DNA of 64,000 nucleotides from Gigaspora rosea. Lineage: Eukaryota > Glomeromycota > Glomeromycetes > Diversisporales > Gigasporaceae. The notes under the pieces were generated by a model that worked only from the letters and a program-made list of their open reading frames with translations, did not search any database and had not been told where the DNA came from. Position 1 is the stretch's first letter, and every line of letters begins with the position of its first letter. The DNA lies in NCBI GenBank assembly GCA_003550325.1, contig QKWP01000654.1, forward strand, positions 102,225 to 166,224. The letters are read 5' to 3'. The translations under genes were made by a program, and so were the position numbers. Positions 34,888-45,290 of this stretch are shown here, piece by piece.

Positions 34888-35214
34888 CTATTACGGATAA
34901 ACTTAAATCTTATTTACTTATTTATTTATTTTATATTTTATACTTTATATTATAATATTGTAAATCAAAATATGTCTATTTACTAAAAGAAGTACACAGG
35001 GAGTGTCATATCTAGGAAGGACACGACTGTGGTGTGCGATGGCTGGAGCACTCACACTAAGAATGACAATTTCTATAAGTGGCCTAGACAACCATGATTT
35101 ACAATATTAACTAATTTTATATTTACCCAAGTCAATCACATGAATATTCGAAATCACAATCTCTCCTATGAACTAAAAATTATTTAACACGGATAAAATC
35201 CTCAGAAGAACAGC
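34888..35214 (+). other. AT-rich spacer, possible internal promoter region
   Basis: The longest non-coding stretch inside the coding part of the element (about 330 bp). It contains a T/A-only tract (34910-34970) that contrasts with the A-rich, T-poor coding strand around it, and a GC-richer block near 34990-35060. A boundary between early and late gene blocks, with its own promoter, is possible but unproven. Confidence 0.35.
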
Positions 35215-35406
35215 ATGAAGTCCCAACAACTTCATAAGTACCATAAAAGAGCTACTAAATCTTGCAATTACTGCAGAGCAAAACACTTATGCTATATTAA
35301 AAACAATATCACTTGTACCAACTGTGAAAAACAAAATGTACCTTGTGAAGACTCATTCAAATATCATAAAAGAGGACCGGATCCTTTTGAATACAATATT
35401 AGATGA
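35215..35406 (+). CDS. Small Zn2Cys6-like DNA-binding protein
   Basis: Predicted 63 residues. The cysteine pattern CNYCRAKHLC, seven residues, then CTNCEKQNVPC gives CX2CX5CX7CX2CX6C, close to the fungal binuclear cluster (usually CX2CX6C in the first half). It has basic residues before the cluster and a KYHKRGPDP stretch after it. Fungal Zn2Cys6 proteins are transcription factors. Such a minimal version in an element suggests a regulator of its own promoter, perhaps captured from a host; this is inference. The stop overlaps the next start (ATGA). Confidence 0.65.
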   Translation: MKSQQLHKYHKRATKSCNYCRAKHLCYIKNNITCTNCEKQNVPCEDSFKYHKRGPDPFEYNIR

Positions 35407-35825
35407 GACGGAACCAAAGACCACCAAGAAGTAATTCACATCCAATTCCAAACTACGCGCAAATAAGAATCCATCAACAAGGATTAATATCCCAAAGACT
35501 CAGACAACAAAGATTTATTCTTGAATACTTACAAAATACAGAAAGAGGATTATTAACACTTGAAGAAGCCATTGGAAGACAACATAGAACCCAAGGCAAC
35601 GTCCCTTTAAACGGCCAAGGAATAATAAATCAAGCAGCAATTGTAGCAATACAAATAAACGCAGCATCCTTTGCAAACCAAAATAGAATCAATAATACTG
35701 ACGCAGTACAAGAAACAGTTACTTTATTGAATAATTTATACAGAAATAATACAGGAATACAACTCCAAGAAACTATACGAGGAGTTAGAGCAAAACAACT
35801 GAATTATAATATCCATCACTACTAA
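35403..35825 (+). CDS. Unknown protein, basic N terminus
   Basis: Predicted 140 residues, starting inside the previous stop codon. The first 40 residues are Arg/Pro/Gln-rich (MRRNQRPPRSNSHP), the remainder helix-prone with many Asn, Gln and Ile. No domain, signal peptide or membrane segment seen. Intact frame. Confidence 0.55.
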   Translation: MRRNQRPPRSNSHPIPNYAQIRIHQQGLISQRLRQQRFILEYLQNTERGLLTLEEAIGRQHRTQGNVPLNGQGIINQAAIVAIQINAASFANQNRINNTDAVQETVTLLNNLYRNNTGIQLQETIRGVRAKQLNYNIHHY

Positions 35826-35891
35826 AGAAGGCTTTAGTATAACCTCAAGAAGGGGCAGAATAACATCATTTTTCTAATATAAATTGCTTAA

Positions 35892-36521
35892 ATGACCAAA
35901 AGAAGCAGGAAAAGGAATCCTAACAGAAGACATAAAAAGAAATTAGTAGCAAAAATCCCAAAGCAGCTAAAAGAAAGTATTACACCCGAAAACGCTAAAT
36001 TTAATTATCAGTGGAATTTTATACCAAGACTCAGAAATACTCTTAGGAAATTTATTAAACCTACTGAAGAAATTCTTACGCAAAGACCGATTGAAGAAAT
36101 ACAACTTGATATCGAAGCCACTGTTAAAGAATTAATCTCACGTTGCTTACCAACAAGTAACCATAGATTAGGCCAAACACTAGTAGTATTACAACAAGCA
36201 TTGGAAGTCAACGGTTTGATACCAAACGACAACGCTATATTTGTTCACGAACAACAACAAAGGCAAACTGAATACATTTCCCTATTAACTGCAACATACC
36301 AACAAATAGGAGCCATTAAGTGGAAACTTATTAGGGCAACAGAACAGGGACTTATACCTTATTTTATAACACAAATAATTGTACATGGAGCAAACTCCTT
36401 ACAAGGAATTTTAATTAACGAAGGAGCCAACTTTGTACAAAGACGAGATATAATTAACTCTGAAGACAAAGAATTACATTTCAATGAGCATTTACGGAAC
36501 GGGACAAATATCAGAAGATAG
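35892..36521 (+). CDS. Unknown protein, very basic N terminus
   Basis: Predicted 209 residues. Starts MTKRSRKRNPNRRHKKK, a nuclear-localisation or nucleic-acid-binding style tail, followed by a mostly alpha-helical body (EILTQRPIEEIQLDIEATVK). The layout recalls small viral capsid or core proteins, but no family is recognised. The last 38 bases overlap the next gene in another frame. Intact. Confidence 0.6.
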   Translation: MTKRSRKRNPNRRHKKKLVAKIPKQLKESITPENAKFNYQWNFIPRLRNTLRKFIKPTEEILTQRPIEEIQLDIEATVKELISRCLPTSNHRLGQTLVVLQQALEVNGLIPNDNAIFVHEQQQRQTEYISLLTATYQQIGAIKWKLIRATEQGLIPYFITQIIVHGANSLQGILINEGANFVQRRDIINSEDKELHFNEHLRNGTNIRR

Positions 36522-37041
36522 TACTTTCAATTATACACCAATATTCAATAAAGAAGAACCCACTGAAATAAAAGTAACACCAAAAACTGAATATAGTTCG
36601 ATATTAACAAAATACAAAACATTATATTTACAACATCTCAACAGTACAATATATCAAATATTTATACATTTACCAAAAGACACAGATATCATTTCAGTAC
36701 TCAAATCACAAATAACAGCTCGAATATCTGTAATACCAGATAGATATATATTTGGAAAAATTATATTACGGGTATTCTCAACAGACATACCACCTTACGA
36801 GATAGCATCATCATTATTTACCACACAAGCAGAAAAGGCATTATACCCTTACAGCCTATTAAAAGAAGAAATTAAAAAAGAAGCATACTATTGTATTACT
36901 ATTTCAGATAAAGATCTATTGCAAATAATAGCACATCAAAGAACACCTGGAATCAAGATAAACATATATAAAGATATTAACAATCAACCATATACTGAAA
37001 AATATTATTATGTCATTGCATTATTCGATAATCTACTTTAA
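36484..37041 (+). CDS. Unknown protein
   Basis: Predicted 185 residues with mixed alpha/beta character (YQIFIHLPKDTDIISVLKSQ; DRYIFGKIILRVFS), and no membrane segment or metal motif. It begins inside the preceding gene. Frame intact. I do not recognise it. Confidence 0.55.
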   Translation: MSIYGTGQISEDSTFNYTPIFNKEEPTEIKVTPKTEYSSILTKYKTLYLQHLNSTIYQIFIHLPKDTDIISVLKSQITARISVIPDRYIFGKIILRVFSTDIPPYEIASSLFTTQAEKALYPYSLLKEEIKKEAYYCITISDKDLLQIIAHQRTPGIKINIYKDINNQPYTEKYYYVIALFDNLL

Positions 37042-37119
37042 GACGGAATATCTATCAAGATAGATATCTGGCACGAATATATTTATATCAAAGGGAAAGT
37101 TCAAACCATTATAGCTTAA

Positions 37120-37614
37120 ATGCCACGCTGTACCAATTGTGCAGTATATAAAGAAACAAATAACTTTGATATAAATAAAAGAACTAAAAAACAATATAAG
37201 TGTTGTAACAAGTGTAGATTACGCCTTAATACCCCTAGAGCAAAAGAACAAAGGAAATTATATCACCAAAAGAAAGCTACTGAGAAAAGAATAAAGAAAC
37301 TTGAAAAGTTCATACAAGAAAACCCTGATCACGCCACAAAAATATACAAGTGCGCAAATTGTAAAGAATATAAGAAATACTCACAATTTGGATCAGAACA
37401 AAGAGGAATACGAACCAAGTGCGCAGACTGTAGAAATAAAAGAAAACCTTATTTTGAAACTTACTTTAAAAAAAAAAAACGGAAAATAGGCACATATAAA
37501 GGACCATATCCAATACGAAAAGCCAAGAAACTCCAAGCGCAGAAATGGAAATTGATGAAAGAACACGACAATGTTCAAGATGCAGACAATATCGACCTAT
37601 CTTCGAATATATAA
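37120..37614 (+). CDS. Protein with two CxxC...CxxC zinc motifs
   Basis: Predicted 164 residues. Two related units, CTNCAVYKETNNFD ... CCNKCR (near 37123-37215) and CANCKEYKKYSQF ... CADCRN (near 37351-37436), follow the C-x2-C, Tyr-Lys, Phe, C-x2-C pattern seen in small zinc modules of large DNA viruses and phages. The C-terminal third is Lys-rich (KKKKRKIGTYKGP) and likely binds nucleic acid. The end overlaps the Nudix frame by 44 bases. Exact function unknown. Confidence 0.65.
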   Translation: MPRCTNCAVYKETNNFDINKRTKKQYKCCNKCRLRLNTPRAKEQRKLYHQKKATEKRIKKLEKFIQENPDHATKIYKCANCKEYKKYSQFGSEQRGIRTKCADCRNKRKPYFETYFKKKKRKIGTYKGPYPIRKAKKLQAQKWKLMKEHDNVQDADNIDLSSNI

Positions 37615-38631
37615 TAATTGTGTATATTGCAGACAAGCTAATCAATTGAAAGATAGACGATTAGTACAAGTCATTATATTCAGAAGAGATTCAGAAAAAG
37701 GAATACAAATAATGTTATCACAAAGAATACATCCCGATAAACCTTATTTAGGAATAATGCAAGGAACCGGAGGAAGAGTAGATGTCTATACGGATGACTA
37801 TGGACATGAAACATTAGAAACAGAAGAAGACGCAGCAATGCGCTAAACACTTGAAGAATCAGGAATGATCCTTGAAGAAGGAAAATTACAGAAGATCTGG
37901 AGTGAAACAGTGCCATCACAAATTGAATGGACCGCTCGAAGATGTGACATCCAACAAGCGGTATATAATGTTACACTCTTGATATTTATATATCCATGGA
38001 TTGGATACAAGAACCGATAGCAACGGAGCCAGATAAATCATCTGACTGGACATGGCATACGTTTTAGGAAGTCATATTTATGAACCTGATACCCATGCTA
38101 CAAAGAAATCAAGACTTCATATTTCAAGAAATTGGGAAATACTTCAATTACTGTGAAATAGAATCACTTGACGAGCAAGAAAAAAATGATATATCACCAT
38201 TAACGGAAAAAGAATTTAATACCTTTAAAAAGAAGACAGAAAAAGTAATGACAAAAGAAATAATTGCTATTGAAAAATACAAGAAAGGTGTAACACTCGA
38301 AATAAACAGATTACGAGGAAGACTTACCAGAATTAATAAGTATCTTAATAACTATTACGGAAGAAGATACTTACAAATATTCGATTTTCAAGATAGAAAT
38401 AAAGTAGCAGAAAAAGTAAACTGCCTTCCAACATTAGAAGAAATAAGGCATAACGCACCAACCGAATACAGTAAAATCAAAAATAATGTATACAGATATA
38501 CAGACAAGAAGAATATCTTACGCCAACTGAAAATCCGAACAATTAAAGACTATCTTAACGTAGATCAAGCATATGCCGCTACGATAGATCAGCTGGCACT
38601 ATCTTACTCGAATTATCAGTTAATCTGATAA
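37571..38631 (+). pseudogene. Nudix hydrolase with helical C-terminal domain, broken
   Basis: Frame 37571-37846 leads into a Nudix box: GTGGRVD, then ETEEDAAMR, an in-frame TAA (37844-37846), then TLEESGM. The stop falls at the position of the first conserved Glu after Arg in REUXEEXGU. The frame continues to about 37980, shifts, and resumes as W-rich sequence (SSDWTWHTF, with TAG at 38065-38067), leading into MNLIPMLQRN and a 182-residue helical, charged domain ending at 38628. Nudix enzymes hydrolyse nucleoside diphosphate linkages, such as mRNA caps or oxidised nucleotides. In a replicating element, decapping or nucleotide-pool cleaning are both plausible. It is the last gene before the right terminus and inactive here. 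Confidence 0.7.
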
Positions 38632-38717
38632 TCACCGGCAAAATCATCCGGCCACGTAGATCGATGCCTCAACCAGTGGATACTTTATAGTGTCATCCAA
38701 ATTTGGCGTCTTTTTTA

Positions 38718-38760
38718 TAATAAAATAAAAGTTGATATCTTTAGCTGTCCCGTACTGTAC
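38718..38760. repeat. Right terminal inverted repeat and target duplication
   Basis: Ends GATATCTTTAGCTGTCCC at 38751, the inverse of the left end, followed by GTACTGTAC (38752-38760). Confidence 0.75.
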
Positions 38761-39001
38761 TATTCCGAATCTTTCAACAAACACGCAATTTGATTGGATC
38801 TTGGCCAAATTTTAGGTCAGTTTTGTAATTACAGAATTATCCGTGTTAAAATCTAATTTCTGTAAAATTAAGTTAACCGCATTTTGCAAAAAATCATCGT
38901 CCCTTGGGGTGTTCGATATACTATGTAAATCAAATTTATGCAAATCAATTTTTTTAGAGGCTGAAAAATTTCCGAAATTCAAATAGAAAAACACAATTCA
39001 C

Positions 39002-39251
39002 ACTACTGTACTTTTAAACCAGTGCATGTACACAGATAAAAGTATAATTTTTGGATTCTTCTTGATATGCTCTACAATGCTACAGAACCATTATTAATTT
39101 TACATGATTTAAAGCGAAATTAGCTACAAAAAAACACAGTTTGTGTTGATACAAATGAACAAGTGGCTCTGTAGCATTATAGAGCATGCTAAGAGGAATC
39201 CAAAAATCATGTTTTTATCTGTGTAGATGTACTGGTTCAAAAGTAGTAGAA
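39002..39251. repeat. Inverted repeat / MITE, arms about 100 bp
   Basis: ACTACTGTACTTTTAAACCA at the left is matched in inverse at the right end (TGGTTCAAAAGTAGTAG). Inner arms share ATGCTCTACAATGCTACAGA-like sequence. No coding content. Confidence 0.7.
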
Positions 39252-41092
39252 TCCGAAGTTCACATATACTTCTAGGCTCTATTTATATGCATGTTTGTTG
39301 ATATCGCACACCCTGGTCTGAACCCTGGGGTTTATGATAACTATCCTAAACCAGGGGTCTAGATTAATGATACTCTTATCGTCATCGTTATTGGCAACGC
39401 GCTTAACAAAAATTTGGTAGTCGGATCATTTTCTGGACAACTGAAACTTTATAGCCGGTAATTCTTTTTCGAATATAGTTGTCCGATATGGTAGGTTTTT
39501 TTGATTACTGGTTATGTAGCGTAAGTATTTTACCGATTGAAGAATGACTTAGGTCAACTTCAATATAATTAATAAACCTATAATTTCAATTCACTAAAAA
39601 AATCTTAGTATAATATGATTCTTTACGTTTACAAAGAAAAAGTTTACTAAAAATTTTCATACCGTTTCTATATTCACAAAAAAAACTTTTAAGAACATTA
39701 AAATTTCCTTAATACTATCTTTATATCGTCTTTAAAGTTCGCAAAAAATAAAAATTTTTTTATTTTTCATAAGGAGTAATATTTTAACATTAACATTATA
39801 CAGAGTCAAAATATGTACAAAAAAGGTTTACTGAATAAATAATAAAGTTGTTAATATTTTTTATTACCATGATAATTCCATGAATTATCTTGAGTTAACT
39901 CGAGTAATTCGAGTTAGAATTTTATACTCGAATATTGACTCGAGTTAATACTAACTCGAATTAACTCGAATCAAAGTATTTACTCGAGCCAAAATGCTAA
40001 TTCAAACTAATCTCGTTCATTATACATGCAAGTCTTATTAAAATCAAAAAAAGAAAGTTATTATAACAGATAAGGTGCACTATTAAATAAATATATGTGG
40101 GCATTCTTAACCTATCCCATCCGTTACAGAGTAGTTATCGCCAACAGTGCTGTTTCTCGCTCACTCTATCGTTATAATAATACACCATTTGCTAATTTTT
40201 CCAGAGTATATTGTATATTATCATTTCTTTATAAAAGGGACAAATCATTTTTAGTAACTTTTTTTTGAATTTTAAATTAAAATATCTTAATAACTACCAA
40301 ATAAAATTTAATAAATTTTTTTTGGTTTAATTCTATAACTATATAAATTAAATAAAAAAAATTTTTATTAAATTTGGTGAAGTAGTTGTTAAGTTATTTT
40401 AACTTAAAGTTGAAAAAACTTTTACTTAGAAAAAATTTATCCCTTTTCTATTGATGTCCCCCATATAATAAATCTAATTTTTGTATAAAATCCGTATTTT
40501 TGTAATTTTTTTCTTGTATTAATCAACGTGTGTTTTATTCAATCTGTTCAAACGCAGATTGCTGTTAAATGGTTTTTAAATTACTAATGTGAATTATTCC
40601 TATAAAAAATTTTATTCGAATATTTTCTTTGCATCCCCTTATTTCTGTAAACACTCGTGAATTTACATATAATTGATGTATTTAAAGTAGTTATTTAATT
40701 TTATTTTAAGCGACGTTCTCATAAAGGTAGAATAATCATTTAATAATTTGATAAGATCGATAAGCTATTAATATTTATTTTTACATAATGTTCTCAATTA
40801 ATCTTGTTTTATACATATAAAGGTTATTTATTATATTATTTATTAAACAATATATTTGATAATTTGCTGTAGTTTATTATAATGATACGGGCCGATGGAA
40901 AATTATGGCCAGGGTCGATCCTAAAAAAGTTCTGGCCGGTCGACCTTTTTCTAGAACAATTTTTCTGATCAGAATATCTATATCAAATGTGTAGAAGACA
41001 ATTAGGTCATTTAGTTTTTATTCTGTTTGTCTTTGAGAATTTATACAGTAGCACATTAGAACTTTGTGTTGGTTCGAGGCACGAATCTATAT

Positions 41093-41490
41093 TTGTTGGC
41101 CAAACCTGGACAAATCCCAACCCCCTAAAAAATGATTGCAATTTATAAAAATTAAATCAAAAATAATCTTAAAAATTTAAGTATATTATCTATAGCTATA
41201 AGAATATACTTGATTTTTATTTAAATTAAGTTTATTAATAAAATTTTTGAGCTATGAGTTTGGCCAGACCTTTTGGGTTTGTCCACTTTAAATAAACTTA
41301 AAGTGGACAAACTCAAAGGGCCTGGCCAAACTTATAGCTCAAAAATTTTATTAATAATCTTTGTTTAAATAAATCAAGTATATTCTTATAGCTATAGATA
41401 ATATACTTGTAAATTTTTAAGATTATTTGTTTGATTTAAGTTTTTATAAATTGCAATCATTTTTTAGGGGTTTGGGTTTTGGCCAACAAG
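41093..41490. repeat. Near-perfect foldback, arms about 195 bp
   Basis: The left arm from TTGTTGGCCAAACC is mirrored by the right arm ending GGTTTTGGCCAACAA. The centre near 41290 is AAACTTAAAGTGGACAAAC. Few mismatches. Confidence 0.8.
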
Positions 41491-42192
41491 TATAGGCACG
41501 GATAAAAAATTTGGCATGTCTCTAAGGGCATACCCTGAGTTGACGCCTTCCGTCTAAAAAATTACTATCCGAAACCTTCTGACAACCTTGCTTATCTTTT
41601 GCGTTAGGTGACTATCTACACTTCTGATTATATCCGATAACACTAACACTAGTCAAATATGTCACATGACATGGAAATTCGGTGTCTTGTTCGATCTGTC
41701 CATAGACTCTCTGTAATTTAATAATGATAATGTCGTGCTTGAAGTTGCCAATTTAGGTGCCTGAAATTGCACTTGACATTAGCCCGGAATCTTGCTCGCG
41801 TTAGCGGTAATTTTTAGGCAAGTGAAACTTTTATACCAAATTAGCAACTTCAAGCAATTTTCAAGCACAATTTGCTTCGAACACTGACGCATTTATCTTT
41901 ATCTATAACCTTTCTTGAAGTGTCCTATATCAGTGAGAGGCACATTGGTAAAGTTGAAAGGTAAATTCAAGGTTTATTTATTATCTAAATATGACTAACG
42001 AAATGAAATTTTTAAAGTTTTTCACAATAAAGCTTATAAAGAATTGACTTACACTTGCAGCTTATTAAGTTCCTGCATGATGTGATACAGTGAAATGTTA
42101 AGAGTTGCAGAATGCTATCGAAATAAAATTGGAGTTACAGATATAAATAAAGCCAAAAAATGCTGGTATCAAAAGTAAATTATTTAATAATT

Positions 42193-42747
42193 TGTTGGGG
42201 CGCGACTAGAATTTGGAACCGGATTTCGTTTTTAAATCCGCATTAAATTTAATTACAGCTGTTTTCATAAATTCTGGGACAACTGATAAAAATTATTTCG
42301 ACCGAATTCGATAAGCTTTTGAATTCGTTGTTATCGGAATTGGATTTTCGGCGTTATACAGTAGTAATTCGATAACACCGAATTCAAAAGCCTATCGAAT
42401 TCAACTGATCAATTTTTATCAGCTGTCCCAGAATTTATGAAAACAGGTGTAATAAAAATATGCTTCGGATTTTAATCCAAATTTATTTTATAATATCAGG
42501 TTGGGTCTAGGTCAGTGTTTGTTTGGCCGGTAAAATGCCAATCCTGGTCTAGAAAAAAAAAACTATTTTATCGTTGTGGAAATTCTATAGCAGATAGGTG
42601 GTCGAATACTTTTTGTTTTTTTATGCGCTTGTACAAACAATGTGAGTATTGCAAATTCGGTATATTCCGAACTTAAATCAAATTAGAAGGAAACCGGATT
42701 TAATCCGAAGATCGAATCCGGTTCCAAACTCTAGGCGCGACACAACC
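42193..42747. mobile_element. MITE with long terminal inverted repeats
   Basis: The ends share GCGCGACTAGAATTTGGAAC / GCGCCTAGAGTTTGGAAC in inverted orientation. An inner hairpin at about 42259-42446 (TTTTCATAAATTCTGGGACA and its inverse) lies toward the left side. No transposase. Confidence 0.7.
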
Positions 42748-45063
42748 AAAATAATAGGATTAAATGTATTTTGTTATAACCATGACCATGCTTTCGATGA
42801 ATTCTGACCTGGAAATTGAATATATATACTTTAATAATAGAACATAGTTTATTCAAATTATTAATTTATTTGTACTTATTAAAGAAAAGTCGCATGACTA
42901 GGGCATGCAGGACCCCAAGTTATATATAGATGGAATTTGCTTTTGCTTATTTTTTTGTATTTTTGTCTATTTTTCTGTAGATCTTTTCTGTTTTTAGTAA
43001 ATAAAAACCTTAGCAGTTCATGGGTCCTGGGAAGTCACGTTAGGGGGTAAACTCATTGATTACCCAGAACCTACTCCAGAACTTATATTTATTGTTTACC
43101 AATTTATTATCTAAATTAGTAATACATAACTTGAATTAACGGCTTACTCGAGTTAGGTCGAATCACTAGCGTATGTTAAATCCATGACTGTTGACTGTTA
43201 ATGAAAAAACAATTACTATTACCAGGCAAGTTCCTATATTTAAATCGATTTTCTTTGTTGCTGTAATTTCTATCTCAAAAGAATGGGTTTTGCTATTTTC
43301 AAAAAGGTGTGATCAGGTTGATTTGATCGTATGTGTATAAAAATCGGAGGAAATCAGAACATTAATCAGAATTTATATAGTAATATCTATTTACAAAATT
43401 TATTGTAAATATAAAAAATATAACTAAATATAAAAATAAATAGTATAAATAAAATTTATACATACATTTAAATTATCGCGATTGAAAGTTTTGTGTCGTC
43501 CAGGTATTTGCCTCCAAGGATTAACTATAGTTCCCATTTTTTATACAAACGAGATACTTTATTTATTAAACTTTTACTAACATATAGAAGTTGTTTTTTA
43601 GAATAACCATCGTATAGAAGATATATTATACGCTATTTCAAATCCTCACTGTATGCTCGAGGCATTCTACAATTTAACTTTTAGCGGAAGCCTTTAAAAT
43701 TTATTTAAATTTTAAAATTAGGCTACTAAAATTTTACCTTAACTTTGTCCGGTGTTTCTAGTAGAATAGTGGAAAAAGTAATCTCCAGGAGACCTTTGAA
43801 AATCTTTATTGTTACAAATTTACTAAAGCGAATTTTGAAAAAAGAAGGAAATCTGGGAAATCGTATAGATTTCCTGTGACATTATGATCTACATCTGAGT
43901 ACTGTACACCTTTTGAAAACAGCTATAAAATAGAATACGAGAGAATAACGACTCTATATACAGTCAACTTTCTTACTAATGCATTTCAACCGACCGTTAA
44001 AAGACATTAAAAAATTGCATTAATTGCCATATACGCAATTTTTCTATCAAATTCGTATATTTTTATTCAGTAATAAATCTTGATGATTTTGATAATATTC
44101 TAATTTTTTAGCAAGACACATGGTACCAAAGCTACTATCTGATTACTAGATCAATATATACGAATTTGATTGAGATACGAATTTGGTAGAAAAATTGCAT
44201 ATCTATACACTTCGAACCAGAAAGACTATTTTAATGTGATAAAATATATAGCCTGAACTTAGAGATTGTAGACTGTTAATATAAATTAATTGTTAATACT
44301 GTAAAACGAAATTTAATATTAATACTCATTACTGCATTAAGGAGAATATAAATCAAGGGGTATCTTGCGTTTCACGGTGGCAAAAATAATTTGGCAAATG
44401 ATCACGTGCCGCTCTGCGGCACGTGTAACACATGAAAAAATAACATTCATGATCATATGAGTTTGCCGGATAACAGTGCTTTATTTGTATTCGCAAGTTA
44501 TTAATGGCAAGTTCAGAATTAGAAAGTCCTTAATATCCCAAACGTTTAAACAACAAAATATCATGAAGTATTTTTAATTTTTTTAATTTTTCAGGAGGAA
44601 CTTTTGAATCTTTAATCTTTAATACAAAATTTAATCAATCAGGATCAGTATTGATTAATGAACAAATGAGTAAACAATGTTCATTGATGATTTGTTTAAT
44701 GTGGCACAGTATAAATTAAACTTTATTGTTATTATATTTCATTAAACTTAATTAACTTTATTAAATTTTATTAAACTTTTAATCACTATTATAAAAATAA
44801 TAAAAGTATTCATATGAATTGTTCAATGAAAATGAACAAATAAACAAAAACCAGTGGATAGGCTTCTAGTTTATCAAGTTGATCAGGATTGGAATTATTT
44901 TTTGTAGCCAATCAAAGTAAATTCCACTATGCTTACAGAACCAACCGATATGGGTTAATCTTTTGCTGCACCGTGGTTTACAATTTTATCCGACGTTTAT
45001 GATCAGCTTTAACCGTTAAAACATTAGGGTATACACTGGTTAATAGCCGAAGTCTTTTTCGAT

Positions 45064-45290
45064 TTTTAACAGCTGTCCTACCTTGTTTAGTGCGTTGGGA
45101 GTCGAGTGTGACCGGGTTTACATGAAGAGAGCATCTTCCCGAGTTGAAATACAAAGCAAAATTTCCAATTATATTATATAATTGGAAATTTGCTTTGTAT
45201 TCTCAACACAGGAAGATGCTCTTCTCATGTAAACCTGGTCACACTCGACGCACTCACAACGCACTAAACAAGGCAGGACAGCTGTTAAAT
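45064..45290. repeat. Foldback repeat, arms about 110 bp
   Basis: TTTTTAACAGCTGTCCTACC at the left is mirrored at the right end (AGGACAGCTGTTAAA). The centre is TTCCAATTATATTATATAAT. Probably a small MITE. Confidence 0.8.

Larger units (their letters stand above)
20241..38751 (+). mobile_element. 18.5-kb TIR-bounded retro-element with IS1595/Merlin-type transposase
   Basis: The unit begins GGGAGCTAAAGATATC at 20241 and ends with the inverse of GGGACAGCTAAAGATATC at 38751. It is flanked by 9-bp sequences ATACAGTAC and GTACTGTAC, identical at 7 of 9 positions. All genes lie on the plus strand, without introns, many overlapping by 1-4 bases. Gene order: small membrane proteins, Gag with zinc knuckles, protease-like/endonuclease IV, helical linker, RT-RNase H, DDE transposase, zinc-knuckle protein, Zn2Cys6-like protein, three unknowns, double-zinc protein, Nudix. 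No LTR is visible. Merlin elements are known for 8-9-bp duplications, so the encoded transposase fits these ends. The whole being mobilised as one unit, with reverse transcription in its life cycle, is inference. Premature stops and frameshifts show this copy is inactive. Confidence 0.8.

Noticed and set aside
20265-38717. Long terminal repeats around the RT element
   Set aside because: No direct repeat longer than about 10 bp was seen between the leader and the 3' end (only AAATTTGGCG and AGTGGATAC, in a different order).
20241-38751. Stop-codon reassignment in the element
   Set aside because: TAA, TAG and TGA all occur inside frames, yet the same codons end other genes at exact ATGA and TAATG junctions, so ordinary mutation is simpler.
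44404-44427. Perfect GC-rich hairpin as a transcription terminator or E-box-type regulatory site
   Set aside because: No gene lies close enough to assign a role; bacterial-type terminators are not expected here, and it may be part of a decayed MITE.
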